This document shows, piece by piece, positions 1 to 7,392 of a stretch of 33,750 nt of DNA (its first letter is position 1; each line of letters opens with the position of its first letter). The stretch spans positions 1 to 33,750 of the forward strand of contig JAQBYN010000031.1 of NCBI GenBank assembly GCA_027622715.1. The letters run 5' to 3'. The stretch is from Pseudomonadota bacterium (GTDB taxonomy: Bacteria > Pseudomonadota > Alphaproteobacteria > SHVP01). The notes below the pieces were generated by a model. It worked only from the letters and a program-made list of their open reading frames with translations, was not told where the DNA came from and did no database searches. The translations under genes and the position numbers were made by a program.

Positions 1-2
1 CC

Positions 3-986
3 ATCAACATCTTTGATCCGCAGATTCTCTTCAACGACGGGTTCTATGACCTCGTCGATGTTGTGATCCCGGCGGGCACGATCCTCAAGCCGATGAAGCC
101 GGCGGCACTGTCATGCCGGACTCATATGCTGGGCCGCATCTTCGACATCATGGGCGGCCTGCTTGGTCAGGGCGCGCCGGATGCGCTGAACGCTGCTGGC
201 TTCTCCGATAGCCCGCATTTCATGTATTCGGGCTACGACAAGAACGGCGAGTGGTATCAGCTTTACCAGATCGGCTTTGGCGGCATTCCGGGTCGTCCGG
301 TTGGCGACGGCCCAGACGGGCATTCGCTGTGGCCAGCCTTTACCAACGTGCCGTGCGAGTATCTTGAAAGCTACTTCCCGCTGCGGATCGACGTCTACGA
401 GTCGATCACCGACTCGGGCGGGCCTGGCCTGCATCGTGGTGGTAACGGCATCTCGACTGGCTACCGGTTCTTGGAGCCCGGCGAGATCTCAGTCCACGAC
501 GATCGTTGGCTGACCTATCCGTGGGGCGTGAACGGCGGCCTACCGGGCGGTCGCAGCACCAAGGTACTGGTTCGTGCGAATGGTACCGAAGAGCTGATCC
601 CGTCCAAAAAAGACCACGTCAAGGTTGAAGACGGCGACATCCTTTACTTCAACACGTGGGGCGGCGGCGGATGGGGCGACCCGTTCAAGCGGCCTGCCGA
701 ACGTGTCGCGAAAGATGTCGAACGCGGTCTGGTCTCGGTTGTTGGTGCGAAACGCTACGGGGTTGTCCTGAACGAAGACCTTTCGGTCGACGCGAAAGCA
801 ACCGAAACCCTCCGTGCCAAGCTCACCAAAGAGCGCGGCGAGATCAAGTTGTTCAACTTCGGCGGTACAATCGAAGAACTCAAAGCGCGTTGCAAAGCTG
901 AAACTGGCTTTGAGCCGCCGGCTGCACCGGTGTTCCAGAAGTGGCACAAAGTCGCGGCGCAGAAAATGCGCGAAGCCGCCGAGTAA
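3..986 (+). CDS. Hydantoinase B / N-methylhydantoinase beta-subunit family, 3' part
   Basis: The reading frame is open from the first full codon at position 3, so the gene begins outside the window and only the last 327 residues are present; family members are usually about 550-680 residues. HyuB proteins pair with HyuA for ATP-dependent opening of hydantoin, 5-oxoproline or related rings, and the acetone carboxylase subunit is a relative. Recognisable family features are the DSGGPGLHRGGNG stretch, the WGVNGGLPGG loop and the C-terminal GGGGWGDPF motif. HyuA is probably just upstream. The gene is followed by a 108-base gap with two strong hairpins and then by a lyase and an amidase on the same strand, suggesting a catabolic operon for a cyclic amide or ureido compound. 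The family call is secure; the substrate is unknown. Confidence 0.9.
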   Translation: MNIFDPQILFNDGFYDLVDVVIPAGTILKPMKPAALSCRTHMLGRIFDIMGGLLGQGAPDALNAAGFSDSPHFMYSGYDKNGEWYQLYQIGFGGIPGRPVGDGPDGHSLWPAFTNVPCEYLESYFPLRIDVYESITDSGGPGLHRGGNGISTGYRFLEPGEISVHDDRWLTYPWGVNGGLPGGRSTKVLVRANGTEELIPSKKDHVKVEDGDILYFNTWGGGGWGDPFKRPAERVAKDVERGLVSVVGAKRYGVVLNEDLSVDAKATETLRAKLTKERGEIKLFNFGGTIEELKARCKAETGFEPPAAPVFQKWHKVAAQKMREAAE

Positions 987-1000
987 CCGTCGGTCGCCTA

Positions 1001-1055
1001 CCGGGGTCTTCTCCCCGGCTCATAATGAATGCGTGGCGCCCTTTGTGGCGCCACG
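1001..1055 (+). repeat. Two tandem perfect inverted repeats (RNA hairpins) between hyuB-like and lyase genes
   Basis: The first hairpin has arms CCGGGG (1001-1006) and CCCCGG (1013-1018) around a 6-base loop. The second has 9-base arms CGTGGCGCC (1032-1040) and GGCGCCACG (1047-1055), also around a 6-base loop. Neither is followed by a T-run, so they do not look like intrinsic terminators. They could be transcript-processing or stability elements that set different levels for the genes on either side. The pairing is seen; the role is inferred. Confidence 0.6.
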
Positions 1056-1094
1056 TGTCTATTGGGCGATCCTTAAGGCGCCGAAAGGAAGACC

Positions 1095-2021
1095 ATGTCC
1101 GCTGAAAAACGTAAAGCTCTCGCCGCGCGGATTCGGGCGAAGGACTTTTTCGTTGCACCCGGTGTCTATGACATGATTTCGGCCCGCATCGCCGACAACA
1201 TGGGCTTCCCGGGCATCTACATGACCGGTTACGGCACGGTTGCCTCTTATCTCGGTCTTGCCGATGCCGGTCTCGCTAGTTACCGCGACATGGTCACTCG
1301 TGTTGGACATATCGCCAGCGGCACCACGACGCCCCTGATCGCCGATGCCGATACCGGCTATGGCGGGCTTCTCAACATCGCGCAGACCGTCCGGGGCTAT
1401 GAGGCCGCCGGCGCCTGCGCGATGCATATCGAAGACCAAGCCGACCCCAAGAAATGCGGTCACACGCCGGGCAAACAGATCGTTTCGACGCACGACATGG
1501 TCATGCGCATCAAGGTTGCGGTCGACGCCAAGACCGACCCGGATTTTCTCGTTATCGCGCGTACCGACAGCCGCGCAAACGAAGGCCTCGATAGCGCCTG
1601 CAAACGGGCGGAGGCCTACGCCGCGGCGGGCGCCGACGTTCTCTTCATTGAGGCACCGACAACCGTTGAGGAAATGGAGGTTATCGCGCGGCGTTTTGAC
1701 CAGCCCTTGATGATCAACATTACCGATTTGGGCCTGACGCCGATCGTTCCTGCGGAAACCTTACGGGCCCTTGGCTATGCGTTCGCGATCTATCCCGGCA
1801 CCGGTTTTGCCGCCGCCGCGCAGGCGGTCAAGAGCGTGTACACGACACTCAAAACCGAGGGTTCGACGTCGAACGTGACCGTGCCGCTGATGCCGGCTCT
1901 AGAAATGCACACCTTGATGGGATTTCCCGACGTTTGGTCGTTTGAAGAAAAGTGGGGCATCGACGTGTCCGCCGAGGACGATCCTGCGGCCGATATGCGG
2001 CGCCAAGCCAAAGCCAGCTAG
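1095..2021 (+). CDS. Isocitrate lyase / PEP mutase superfamily C-C lyase
   Basis: A 308-residue TIM-barrel enzyme of the size of 2-methylisocitrate lyase and 2,3-dimethylmalate lyase. It has the metal-binding DADTGYG loop (84-90), the HIEDQ motif (111-115) and the active-site loop KKCGH (119-123) with Cys121. That Cys-containing loop is the signature of true lyases in this superfamily; PEP mutases and oxaloacetate decarboxylases carry other residues there. It therefore probably cleaves a 2-hydroxy-dicarboxylate or tricarboxylate into a 2-oxo acid plus a second acid. The ATG is preceded by AGGAAG with good spacing. The isochorismatase-family gene starts 17 bases downstream, so the two are likely co-transcribed. 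The exact substrate is not deducible; methylisocitrate is less likely because no prpC or prpD neighbours are seen. Confidence 0.88.
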   Translation: MSAEKRKALAARIRAKDFFVAPGVYDMISARIADNMGFPGIYMTGYGTVASYLGLADAGLASYRDMVTRVGHIASGTTTPLIADADTGYGGLLNIAQTVRGYEAAGACAMHIEDQADPKKCGHTPGKQIVSTHDMVMRIKVAVDAKTDPDFLVIARTDSRANEGLDSACKRAEAYAAAGADVLFIEAPTTVEEMEVIARRFDQPLMINITDLGLTPIVPAETLRALGYAFAIYPGTGFAAAAQAVKSVYTTLKTEGSTSNVTVPLMPALEMHTLMGFPDVWSFEEKWGIDVSAEDDPAADMRRQAKAS

Positions 2022-2038
2022 ACCAGAGGGAGTGGACA

Positions 2039-2680
2039 ATGCCCGAACAAGACCTCGACAACGATTATGCCGGTGCCGGATACAACAAGCGTCTGGGTTT
2101 CGGCGCGCGCCCAGCCGTCATTCTTATTGATTTTGTCGAGGCTTACTTTGATGAATCCTCGCCGCTGTACGCCGGGGTAGACGACGCGCTCGCGGCTGGC
2201 ATTCGGGTCCGCGATGCCGCGCGCGGCTCGCGCGTCCCGGTCATCTACACCAACGTTGTCTTCTCCAAAGGCGGCATCAACGGCGGCATGTTCATACAAA
2301 AAGTGCCGACGCTGCACATCATGGAGCAGGGCGGCCCGATGGGGGCCTGGCCCAAGGGGCTGGCGCCCTCCGCGGATGAATTGGTGATCTCCAAGCAATA
2401 TCCCAGCGCCTTCTTTGGCACCTCACTGTCCTCAACGCTCACTGCAGCGGGGATCGATACGCTGATTTTAACCGGGCTAACGACCAGTGGCTGCATCCGG
2501 GCCACCTGCATCGACACAGTGTCCTATGGGTTCCGCCCAATGGTCGTGCGCGAAGCCTGCGGTGACCGCGACGAACGCCCGCACGAGGCCAACCTGTTCG
2601 ACATGAACGCCAAATACGCCGACGTCGTCAGCGAGCAGGAAACGCTCGACTACCTGGCCGGCATCGGCAATCAAACCTAA
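2039..2680 (+). CDS. Isochorismatase-family cysteine hydrolase (N-carbamoylsarcosine amidase-like), copy 1
   Basis: A 213-residue alpha/beta cysteine hydrolase. The catalytic triad is visible as Asp31 (ILIDF), Lys119 (VISKQY) and Cys152 in TSGCIRA, with the usual GFGARPA motif before the first strand. The start at 2039 is chosen because GAGGGAG lies just upstream; the frame is open further 5' but that part overlaps the lyase gene. The clade that includes N-carbamoylsarcosine amidohydrolase and maleamate amidase looks most similar in its N-terminal motif. Next to a hydantoinase B, hydrolysis of an N-carbamoyl or amide product of ring opening is a reasonable inference. A paralogue lies at 5807. 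The family is certain; the substrate is not. Confidence 0.9.
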   Translation: MPEQDLDNDYAGAGYNKRLGFGARPAVILIDFVEAYFDESSPLYAGVDDALAAGIRVRDAARGSRVPVIYTNVVFSKGGINGGMFIQKVPTLHIMEQGGPMGAWPKGLAPSADELVISKQYPSAFFGTSLSSTLTAAGIDTLILTGLTTSGCIRATCIDTVSYGFRPMVVREACGDRDERPHEANLFDMNAKYADVVSEQETLDYLAGIGNQT

Positions 2681-2722
2681 TACGCCAAGCAACATCCTTA
2701 GTAGGAACGGAGCATCACCCCT

Positions 2723-3430
2723 ATGGCCGACAAACAAATCCGGCTCACGGCCGACAACGTTGAAGACCAGTCACGCCAGGTTGTGGATGTGATCGCGGGT
2801 GGCGGTGTTGCCATCATCCCCCTCGACGTGGCCTACGCCATCGTCGGTAATTCAGAAGCCTCGATCCGCACAATATTCAGTGCCAAGAACCGCTCCTTCG
2901 AGAAACCCTCGGGCATGTTCTCGAATTACGACCTCTTGAAGGAGATCCAAATCATCGAGCCGGCGAAGCACGAGATCATCAAGGCAGTGATCTTCGACAA
3001 CGATCTACCGATGTCGACCGTCGCACCGTTCCGCGCCGACCATCCGATCTTCAAGGACGTACCGCCATTTGTGCTCAAAAATTCCACGAAGATAGGCACA
3101 CTGGACATGCTCCTCAATGCGGGCGTCTTTCACAACGAAATGACCCGCCAGTCGATGGAACGGGGGATGCCGATTCTCGGCTCCTCGGCCAATACGTCGC
3201 TCACCGGTTCAAAATACACGCTCGCCGAAATCGACGCGCCCGTGATGGATGCAGCCGATATCCTTGTCGACGGTGGCAAGTCCAAATACGCCAACGACGA
3301 GGGCCGCTCCTCCACGATCATCGACTTCGGGGATTTCACGACGATTCGTGTCGGCGTTTGCTATGACAAGCTGTGCGACATCTTCCTAAAATTCGATGTC
3401 GATTTGAAAAAGATCGGCATGGCTGGCTAG
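2723..3430 (+). CDS. Divergent YrdC/Sua5/YciO-domain protein
   Basis: A 235-residue protein carrying one YrdC-like domain. Sua5/TsaC proteins make threonylcarbamoyl-AMP from threonine, bicarbonate and ATP for tRNA t6A, and the related domain in HypF forms a carbamoyl adenylate. Visible family features are IIPLDVAYAIV (31-41, aligned with the usual P-T-D-T-x-Y-G-L-G strand), the basic motif KNRSFEKPS (55-63, usual form KxRPxxKP) and SSAN followed by TG. Several positions are changed (YAIV for YGLG, N-R-S for xRP), so a housekeeping t6A role is doubtful. It is the last plus-strand gene before a strong terminator and 42 bases after the amidase gene, so it probably belongs to the same transcript. 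Function in this locus is unknown; a carbamoyl-transfer role is speculative. Confidence 0.7.
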   Translation: MADKQIRLTADNVEDQSRQVVDVIAGGGVAIIPLDVAYAIVGNSEASIRTIFSAKNRSFEKPSGMFSNYDLLKEIQIIEPAKHEIIKAVIFDNDLPMSTVAPFRADHPIFKDVPPFVLKNSTKIGTLDMLLNAGVFHNEMTRQSMERGMPILGSSANTSLTGSKYTLAEIDAPVMDAADILVDGGKSKYANDEGRSSTIIDFGDFTTIRVGVCYDKLCDIFLKFDVDLKKIGMAG

Positions 3431-3447
3431 GCCCGGGCCTCACTCAT

Positions 3448-3480
3448 AAAAAAAGGGCCGCAGCAGCGGCCCTTTTTGTT
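3448..3480. terminator. Bidirectional intrinsic terminator
   Basis: Seven A residues (3448-3454) precede a perfect GGGCCGC (3455-3461) / GCGGCCC (3466-3472) stem with an AGCA loop, followed by TTTTT (3473-3477) and GTT. The A and T runs can pair to extend the stem by five base pairs. It sits between two convergent genes ending at 3430 (+) and 3508 (-), so it can stop transcription from both sides. Confidence 0.93.
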
Positions 3481-3507
3481 TGGGCTCGAGGGGTTCGCAG
3501 TCTTGGG

Positions 3508-4440
3508 CTATTCCGCGGCTTGGGCCGCCTCGGCGGCAAGTTTGCGCTCTTTCGACAGCCACCACTGGGTAATACGCCCGCCCAGCTTCTGGCCGGTCAG
3601 CCGCTCGGCAACGATCACGGCGCGGCGCAGGCCGTGGATGTCGATGCCGGTGTCATAGCCGCTCTCGTTGAGCATGAAGGCAAGGTCCTCGGTGGCCAGG
3701 TTGCCAGCTGCCCCGGGGGCGAAAGGACAGCCGCCCAAGCCGCCAATTGAAGTGTCGAACTCCCGCACGCCTTCTTCCAGCGCGACCCAGGCATTGGCCA
3801 ACCCCATCGCCCGGGTATCGTGGAAATGTACGACGATCTTATCGGCACCGAATTCCTTAACCACGGCCGAGACCACCTCTTTGGTCAGTTGCGGGTGGCT
3901 TGAGCCGATGGTGTCGGCGATAGCAATTTTGTCGGCCCCCGCTTCGGCCAGCTTCGCGGCCAGGTTCATCACCACCTTGAGCGGTACGTCACCCTCAAAC
4001 GGGCAGCCCAGCGCGGTCGAGACATAGGCCCGCGCATCAAACCCGTCTTTCTTGGCGCGGGTAATCAGCGCGCCAAGGTTTTTCGTTGCTTCATCCAGGG
4101 TCATGCGGATGTTGGCCATGTTCATTTTCTCGGTCGAGGCCAGGGCCACGGCGATCGCCTTAACGCCCGCGCCAACTGCGCGTTCATAGCCCTTCTCGTT
4201 AAACAGCAGGCCCGAGTAATAGACCGTGTCCTTGGCGGGCAGCAGCGGATAGAGCTCGGCCGAATCGGCCATTTGCGGCACGGCCTTGGGTGAGACGAAC
4301 GACGTCGCCTCAAAAGACCGGACGCCGGCATCGACCAGCGCCTGGCACAATTCCAGTTTGCCTTCGGTCGGGACGTATTTCGGTTGGATCTGCAAACCGT
4401 CGCGCAGGCCCACTTCGTTGATGATGACTTTCTCGCCCAT
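3508..4440 (-). CDS. Hydroxymethylglutaryl-CoA lyase family protein
   Basis: A 310-residue TIM-barrel acyl-CoA lyase of the HMG-CoA lyase group, which cleaves 3-hydroxy-3-methylglutaryl-CoA or a close relative into acetyl-CoA plus an oxo acid. Catalytic features are Arg13-Asp14 in GLRDGLQ, the metal ligands His205 and His207 in VHFHDTR, and the signature loop GGLGGCPFAPGAAGN (233-247) containing the catalytic Cys238 and metal-binding Asn247, followed by LATED. The length is normal. The gene starts 8 bases after the CoA-transferase gene stop on the same strand, so the two form a tight pair: activation of a hydroxy acid to its CoA thioester, then aldol cleavage. Whether the substrate is HMG-CoA itself or, for example, a citramalyl-type thioester is not decided by the sequence. 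Confidence 0.88.
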   Translation of the reverse strand: MGEKVIINEVGLRDGLQIQPKYVPTEGKLELCQALVDAGVRSFEATSFVSPKAVPQMADSAELYPLLPAKDTVYYSGLLFNEKGYERAVGAGVKAIAVALASTEKMNMANIRMTLDEATKNLGALITRAKKDGFDARAYVSTALGCPFEGDVPLKVVMNLAAKLAEAGADKIAIADTIGSSHPQLTKEVVSAVVKEFGADKIVVHFHDTRAMGLANAWVALEEGVREFDTSIGGLGGCPFAPGAAGNLATEDLAFMLNESGYDTGIDIHGLRRAVIVAERLTGQKLGGRITQWWLSKERKLAAEAAQAAE

Positions 4441-4448
4441 GATGGCCT

Positions 4449-5645
4449 CTATCCTATGGTTCCGGCGGCGCGCAGTTTGGAGATTTCTCCGGCGCTTTTG
4501 CCCAGCATATCACGCAAGACATCGTCCGTGTGTTGCCCCAATTTGGGCGGCGATTCCCAGGTATCTTGGTGGTCGCTCATTTTGATGGGGTTACCCGGTG
4601 CGCGGAAGCTGCCGCCATCGACATGGGGAATCTCCACCACCATGTCGCGGGACAGGACCTGGGGGTCCGACAGCGCGTGCTCGAAATCGTTGACCGGCGC
4701 GTGGGGAATACGGGCGGCCTCAAGGAGCGGCATCCAATGTTCGGCGGGCTGCGTCAGGAAAAGTTCTTGGACCCGGGCGTTAATTTTGGCCTGATCGCGC
4801 AACCGCGGCGGCTGGGTTCGGTACTCCTCCTGTTTGAGGAAATCGTCATCCAACAGCTCAGCTAGGGATACGTAGAAGTTGTCGGTAATGATTGCCAGCA
4901 CGACCGGCAAGGTTGTGGTCCGGAACACGTCGTAGGGTACGTGTACAAAATGTGAGTTGGCGATGCCGTGCGGATTCTCGTCCGACAGGAAATACATCGT
5001 CGCCATGTAATTCAGCATGGATATCTGCGCATCCAGCATGGCGACATCGACGTGCTGGCCGCGGCCGGTGCGCTCGCGCTCGTGCAAGGCCGCCAGAAGG
5101 CCGATGGCCCCGAACAGCCCGCCACCAAGATCGCCGATCGGAATCCCGGCGCGAATCGGGCCGGTCGTCTTATCCCCGGTAATCGACATGCCGCCGCCGG
5201 TCGCCTGGGCGACCATGTCAAACGCCGGACGTTTGTTGCTCGGGCCGGTCTCACCAAAGCCGGTGACGCAGCAGGTAATAATGCGCGGGTTGATTGCCGC
5301 CAGACTCGCATAGTCGATCTTGAGCCGTTCCGGCACGCCGGATGAAAAATTGCTCATAACAATGTCGGCTTTCTTGACCAACTCGTAGAACAATTGAAGT
5401 CCTTCTGCGGACTTTAGATCGATCGCGACGCTCCTCTTGTTGCGGTTGAGCGTCAGGTAATACGACCCCATGCCGTGCATCGAATTCTTGGGATCCTTAG
5501 CCTGAAGCGCCCGGGTGCCCTCGCCCTTGCCGGGCGGTTCAATTTTGATGGTCTGCGCACCCAGATCGGTCAGCAGCATGGCGCCGTAGGGACCAGACAA
5601 CATATGGGTCAGGTCGAGCATGACCACATCCTCAAGCGCTTTCAT
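4449..5645 (-). CDS. CaiB/BaiF family (family III) CoA-transferase
   Basis: A 398-residue protein of normal length for family III CoA-transferases, which move CoA between carboxylic acids through an aspartyl-CoA thioester. Seen are the N-terminal DLTHMLSGPYGAMLLTDLGA segment, the KIEPPGKGEGTR loop, the LNRNKRSVAIDLK stretch and Asp172 in GIPIGDLGGG, which aligns with the catalytic Asp of formyl-CoA transferase and methylacyl-CoA racemase. The ATG is preceded by AGGAGA at about 10 bases. It is the first gene of a two-gene minus-strand unit with the HMG-CoA-lyase-type gene and is divergent from the second isochorismatase gene, with 161 bases between. Racemase activity is possible but the lyase neighbour favours CoA transfer. 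Confidence 0.9.
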   Translation of the reverse strand: MKALEDVVMLDLTHMLSGPYGAMLLTDLGAQTIKIEPPGKGEGTRALQAKDPKNSMHGMGSYYLTLNRNKRSVAIDLKSAEGLQLFYELVKKADIVMSNFSSGVPERLKIDYASLAAINPRIITCCVTGFGETGPSNKRPAFDMVAQATGGGMSITGDKTTGPIRAGIPIGDLGGGLFGAIGLLAALHERERTGRGQHVDVAMLDAQISMLNYMATMYFLSDENPHGIANSHFVHVPYDVFRTTTLPVVLAIITDNFYVSLAELLDDDFLKQEEYRTQPPRLRDQAKINARVQELFLTQPAEHWMPLLEAARIPHAPVNDFEHALSDPQVLSRDMVVEIPHVDGGSFRAPGNPIKMSDHQDTWESPPKLGQHTDDVLRDMLGKSAGEISKLRAAGTIG

Positions 5646-5806
5646 CGGTCCGTTTTCTCCTGGTGAGAGCCAAATATCGGCGCTGGCATCCTAGCATTCA
5701 AGAGTCCCTTTGCAACCCGCCGCGCGCACCTAACCCTATGAGGAATAGACATTTTCCGCGCCTTGCACTGGTTCGGGACGGGCCCTAGGGTAGGCCTTCA
5801 TTCAAG

Positions 5807-6463
5807 ATGGCAACGCAGCGGAGCGGCACGATGACGGACGCGTATGAAGGTGCAAGTTACGGCGAATACACGATCGGCTTCGGCGCCCGTCCGGCCGTCA
5901 TCGTGGTCGATTTTCAAAAAGCGTTCACCGATCCGCAATATCCGATCGGCGGGTTCAAACACATTCACGACGCGCGTGACGAGACCGGCGGTCTGCTGGA
6001 CGTAGCGCGGCGCTGCGGGATTCCGGTGGCGAGCTGCTTCACCGGCTACTGGTCGCAACAGGACATGCCGTACTGGAAGATTGGTGCTGTGCGCGATGAG
6101 TTCTTCCTCGACCATCCCAGCATGGATATCGACGAGAAAGTGCTCGACGCCAAATACGACTATGTCTTTCCCAAGTCCGCACCGTCGATCTTCTTCAAGA
6201 CGCCACTAACGACGTTCTTGACCAAACACAGCGTCGATACCGTGATCGTGACCGGCTGCACCACCAGCGGCTGCGTGCGGGCCAGCATCATCGATAGTTT
6301 TTCGCACGGTTATCGCACGATGGTGCCCGAATCTTGCGTCGGTGATGCCGATATCGGGCCGCACAATGACAACCTACGCGATGTCGGCCGCCGCTATGCC
6401 GATGTCGTCACCCGAGGCGACGTGGAGAGTTATTTCGAGGACGTGCGCAAAAGCAACGCCTGA
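5807..6463 (+). CDS. Isochorismatase-family cysteine hydrolase, copy 2
   Basis: A 218-residue paralogue of the protein at 2039. The triad is Asp35 (VIVVDF), Lys123 (VFPKSA) and Cys156 in CTTSGCVRA, and the GFGARPAV motif is shared. An in-frame ATG at 5831 lies closer to the family's usual N-terminus and follows GAGCGG, so the true product may be 210 residues. It is transcribed divergently from the CoA-transferase gene and is followed by the CtrA-type palindrome at 6530. Middle segments differ strongly between the two copies (the region around 75-110), so they probably act on different amides or ureido compounds. The family is certain and the substrate unknown. Confidence 0.88.
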   Translation: MATQRSGTMTDAYEGASYGEYTIGFGARPAVIVVDFQKAFTDPQYPIGGFKHIHDARDETGGLLDVARRCGIPVASCFTGYWSQQDMPYWKIGAVRDEFFLDHPSMDIDEKVLDAKYDYVFPKSAPSIFFKTPLTTFLTKHSVDTVIVTGCTTSGCVRASIIDSFSHGYRTMVPESCVGDADIGPHNDNLRDVGRRYADVVTRGDVESYFEDVRKSNA

Positions 6464-6529
6464 GCCCGCCGCGTCGCGCCGAAACGTCCTCACATCGGTG
6501 TGATGGGCTCACCGTCTGGTGCGGCGTCC

Positions 6530-6554
6530 TATGGTTAACGCCTTGTTAACCATA
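6530..6554. promoter_or_regulatory. Palindromic CtrA-type binding site
   Basis: A perfect 10-base inverted repeat TATGGTTAAC (6530-6539) / GTTAACCATA (6545-6554) with a 5-base centre. It contains TTAA-N7-TTAAC (6535-6550), the full consensus of the alphaproteobacterial cell-cycle regulator CtrA, and the TTAACCAT half-site on both strands. A TATGAT -10-like hexamer follows at 6585-6590 and the next gene starts at 6629, so an activator position is plausible. Pairing as an RNA hairpin is also possible, but the stem is AT-rich and not followed by a clean T-run. Confidence 0.7.
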
Positions 6555-6628
6555 ACGTTTTCCCGAATCTGATGGTCGAATTCATATGATTGCCGCACCC
6601 AATTTGGTTGGTATGTGGTTTGGTGATC

Positions 6629-7294
6629 ATGACCAGTGTCGGCGCGTCTCTCGTCGCAAAATTTGCCCAAAGTATCCTGCCGCGACCCGGCGGCGCTGGC
6701 GCCTTCGAGGCGCCGCAGGCCGGCGCGGTTGCCGATGCGGATAATGCTGATCCGGCGTCGCGCGGCCCGGCGACCATTGTCGAACTCTCCGCCGGCGCGG
6801 AAGAGGGTGGCGGGCTACCGGGGCAGACCTTAACCGAAGAAGAAAAAGCCCAGGTGCGTGAGCTGAAAGAGCGCGACACCGAGGTGCGCCGTCACGAGCA
6901 GGCCCATGCCCGGGCCGGCGGTCAGCATGCCGGCATGCCGAGCTACGAATACCAGACCGGCCCCGACGGTAAGCAATACGCCATTGGCGGCACTACCCCA
7001 ATCGACATAAGCCCGATCCCGGGCGATCCTGCCGCGACCATCGAAAAGATGCGCGCCGTCAAAGCCGCCGCGTCCGCGCCGGCCGAGCCGTCAGGTCAGG
7101 ACCGCGCAATTGCCGTGCGTGCCGACGCTCAGTTGCGCGAAGCCCGGGCGGAACTGGCCAAAGAAAAGGCCGAAGGGTCCAGCACGGTCTTCCGCACCGA
7201 CCCGCCGAGCGATCCACTCGATCAAACCGGGCCACCGCTACCCGAACAAGCCGTCCTCGCCTATCGCGGCGCGCTGGGTCTCCTCGGCTCCTAA
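6629..7294 (+). CDS. SprA-related putative metalloprotease
   Basis: A 221-residue protein when started at the ATG at 6629. The frame is open back to a TTG at 6590, but that codon overlaps a TATGAT -10-like hexamer. The core QVRELKERDTEVRRHEQAHA contains an HExxH zinc motif (His89-His93) followed by ARAGGQHAG, then YEYQTGPDGKQYAIGG and PIDISPIPGDP, all diagnostic of the SprA-related family annotated as putative metalloproteases. An Ala/Gly/Pro-rich N-terminus precedes it and a charged helical C-terminal part follows (about 140-185). There is no clear signal peptide. The biological role of the family is not established. The CtrA box upstream suggests cell-cycle or motility-linked expression. 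Confidence 0.85.
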   Translation: MTSVGASLVAKFAQSILPRPGGAGAFEAPQAGAVADADNADPASRGPATIVELSAGAEEGGGLPGQTLTEEEKAQVRELKERDTEVRRHEQAHARAGGQHAGMPSYEYQTGPDGKQYAIGGTTPIDISPIPGDPAATIEKMRAVKAAASAPAEPSGQDRAIAVRADAQLREARAELAKEKAEGSSTVFRTDPPSDPLDQTGPPLPEQAVLAYRGALGLLGS

Positions 7295-7392
7295 CCCTGA
7301 GGCTGCCAACGCGGGTTGTGGTGCTGGAACAAGGCGTTGCCCGCCAATGCCCTGCATGGCATACCTCTGCCTCGCTCAAGAGGGAGGTTCCA

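Noticed and set aside
5646-5806. Promoter TTGCAC/TAGGGT with 17-base spacing before the second isochorismatase gene
   Set aside because: The -10 matches only three of six consensus positions, too weak to call in GC-rich DNA.
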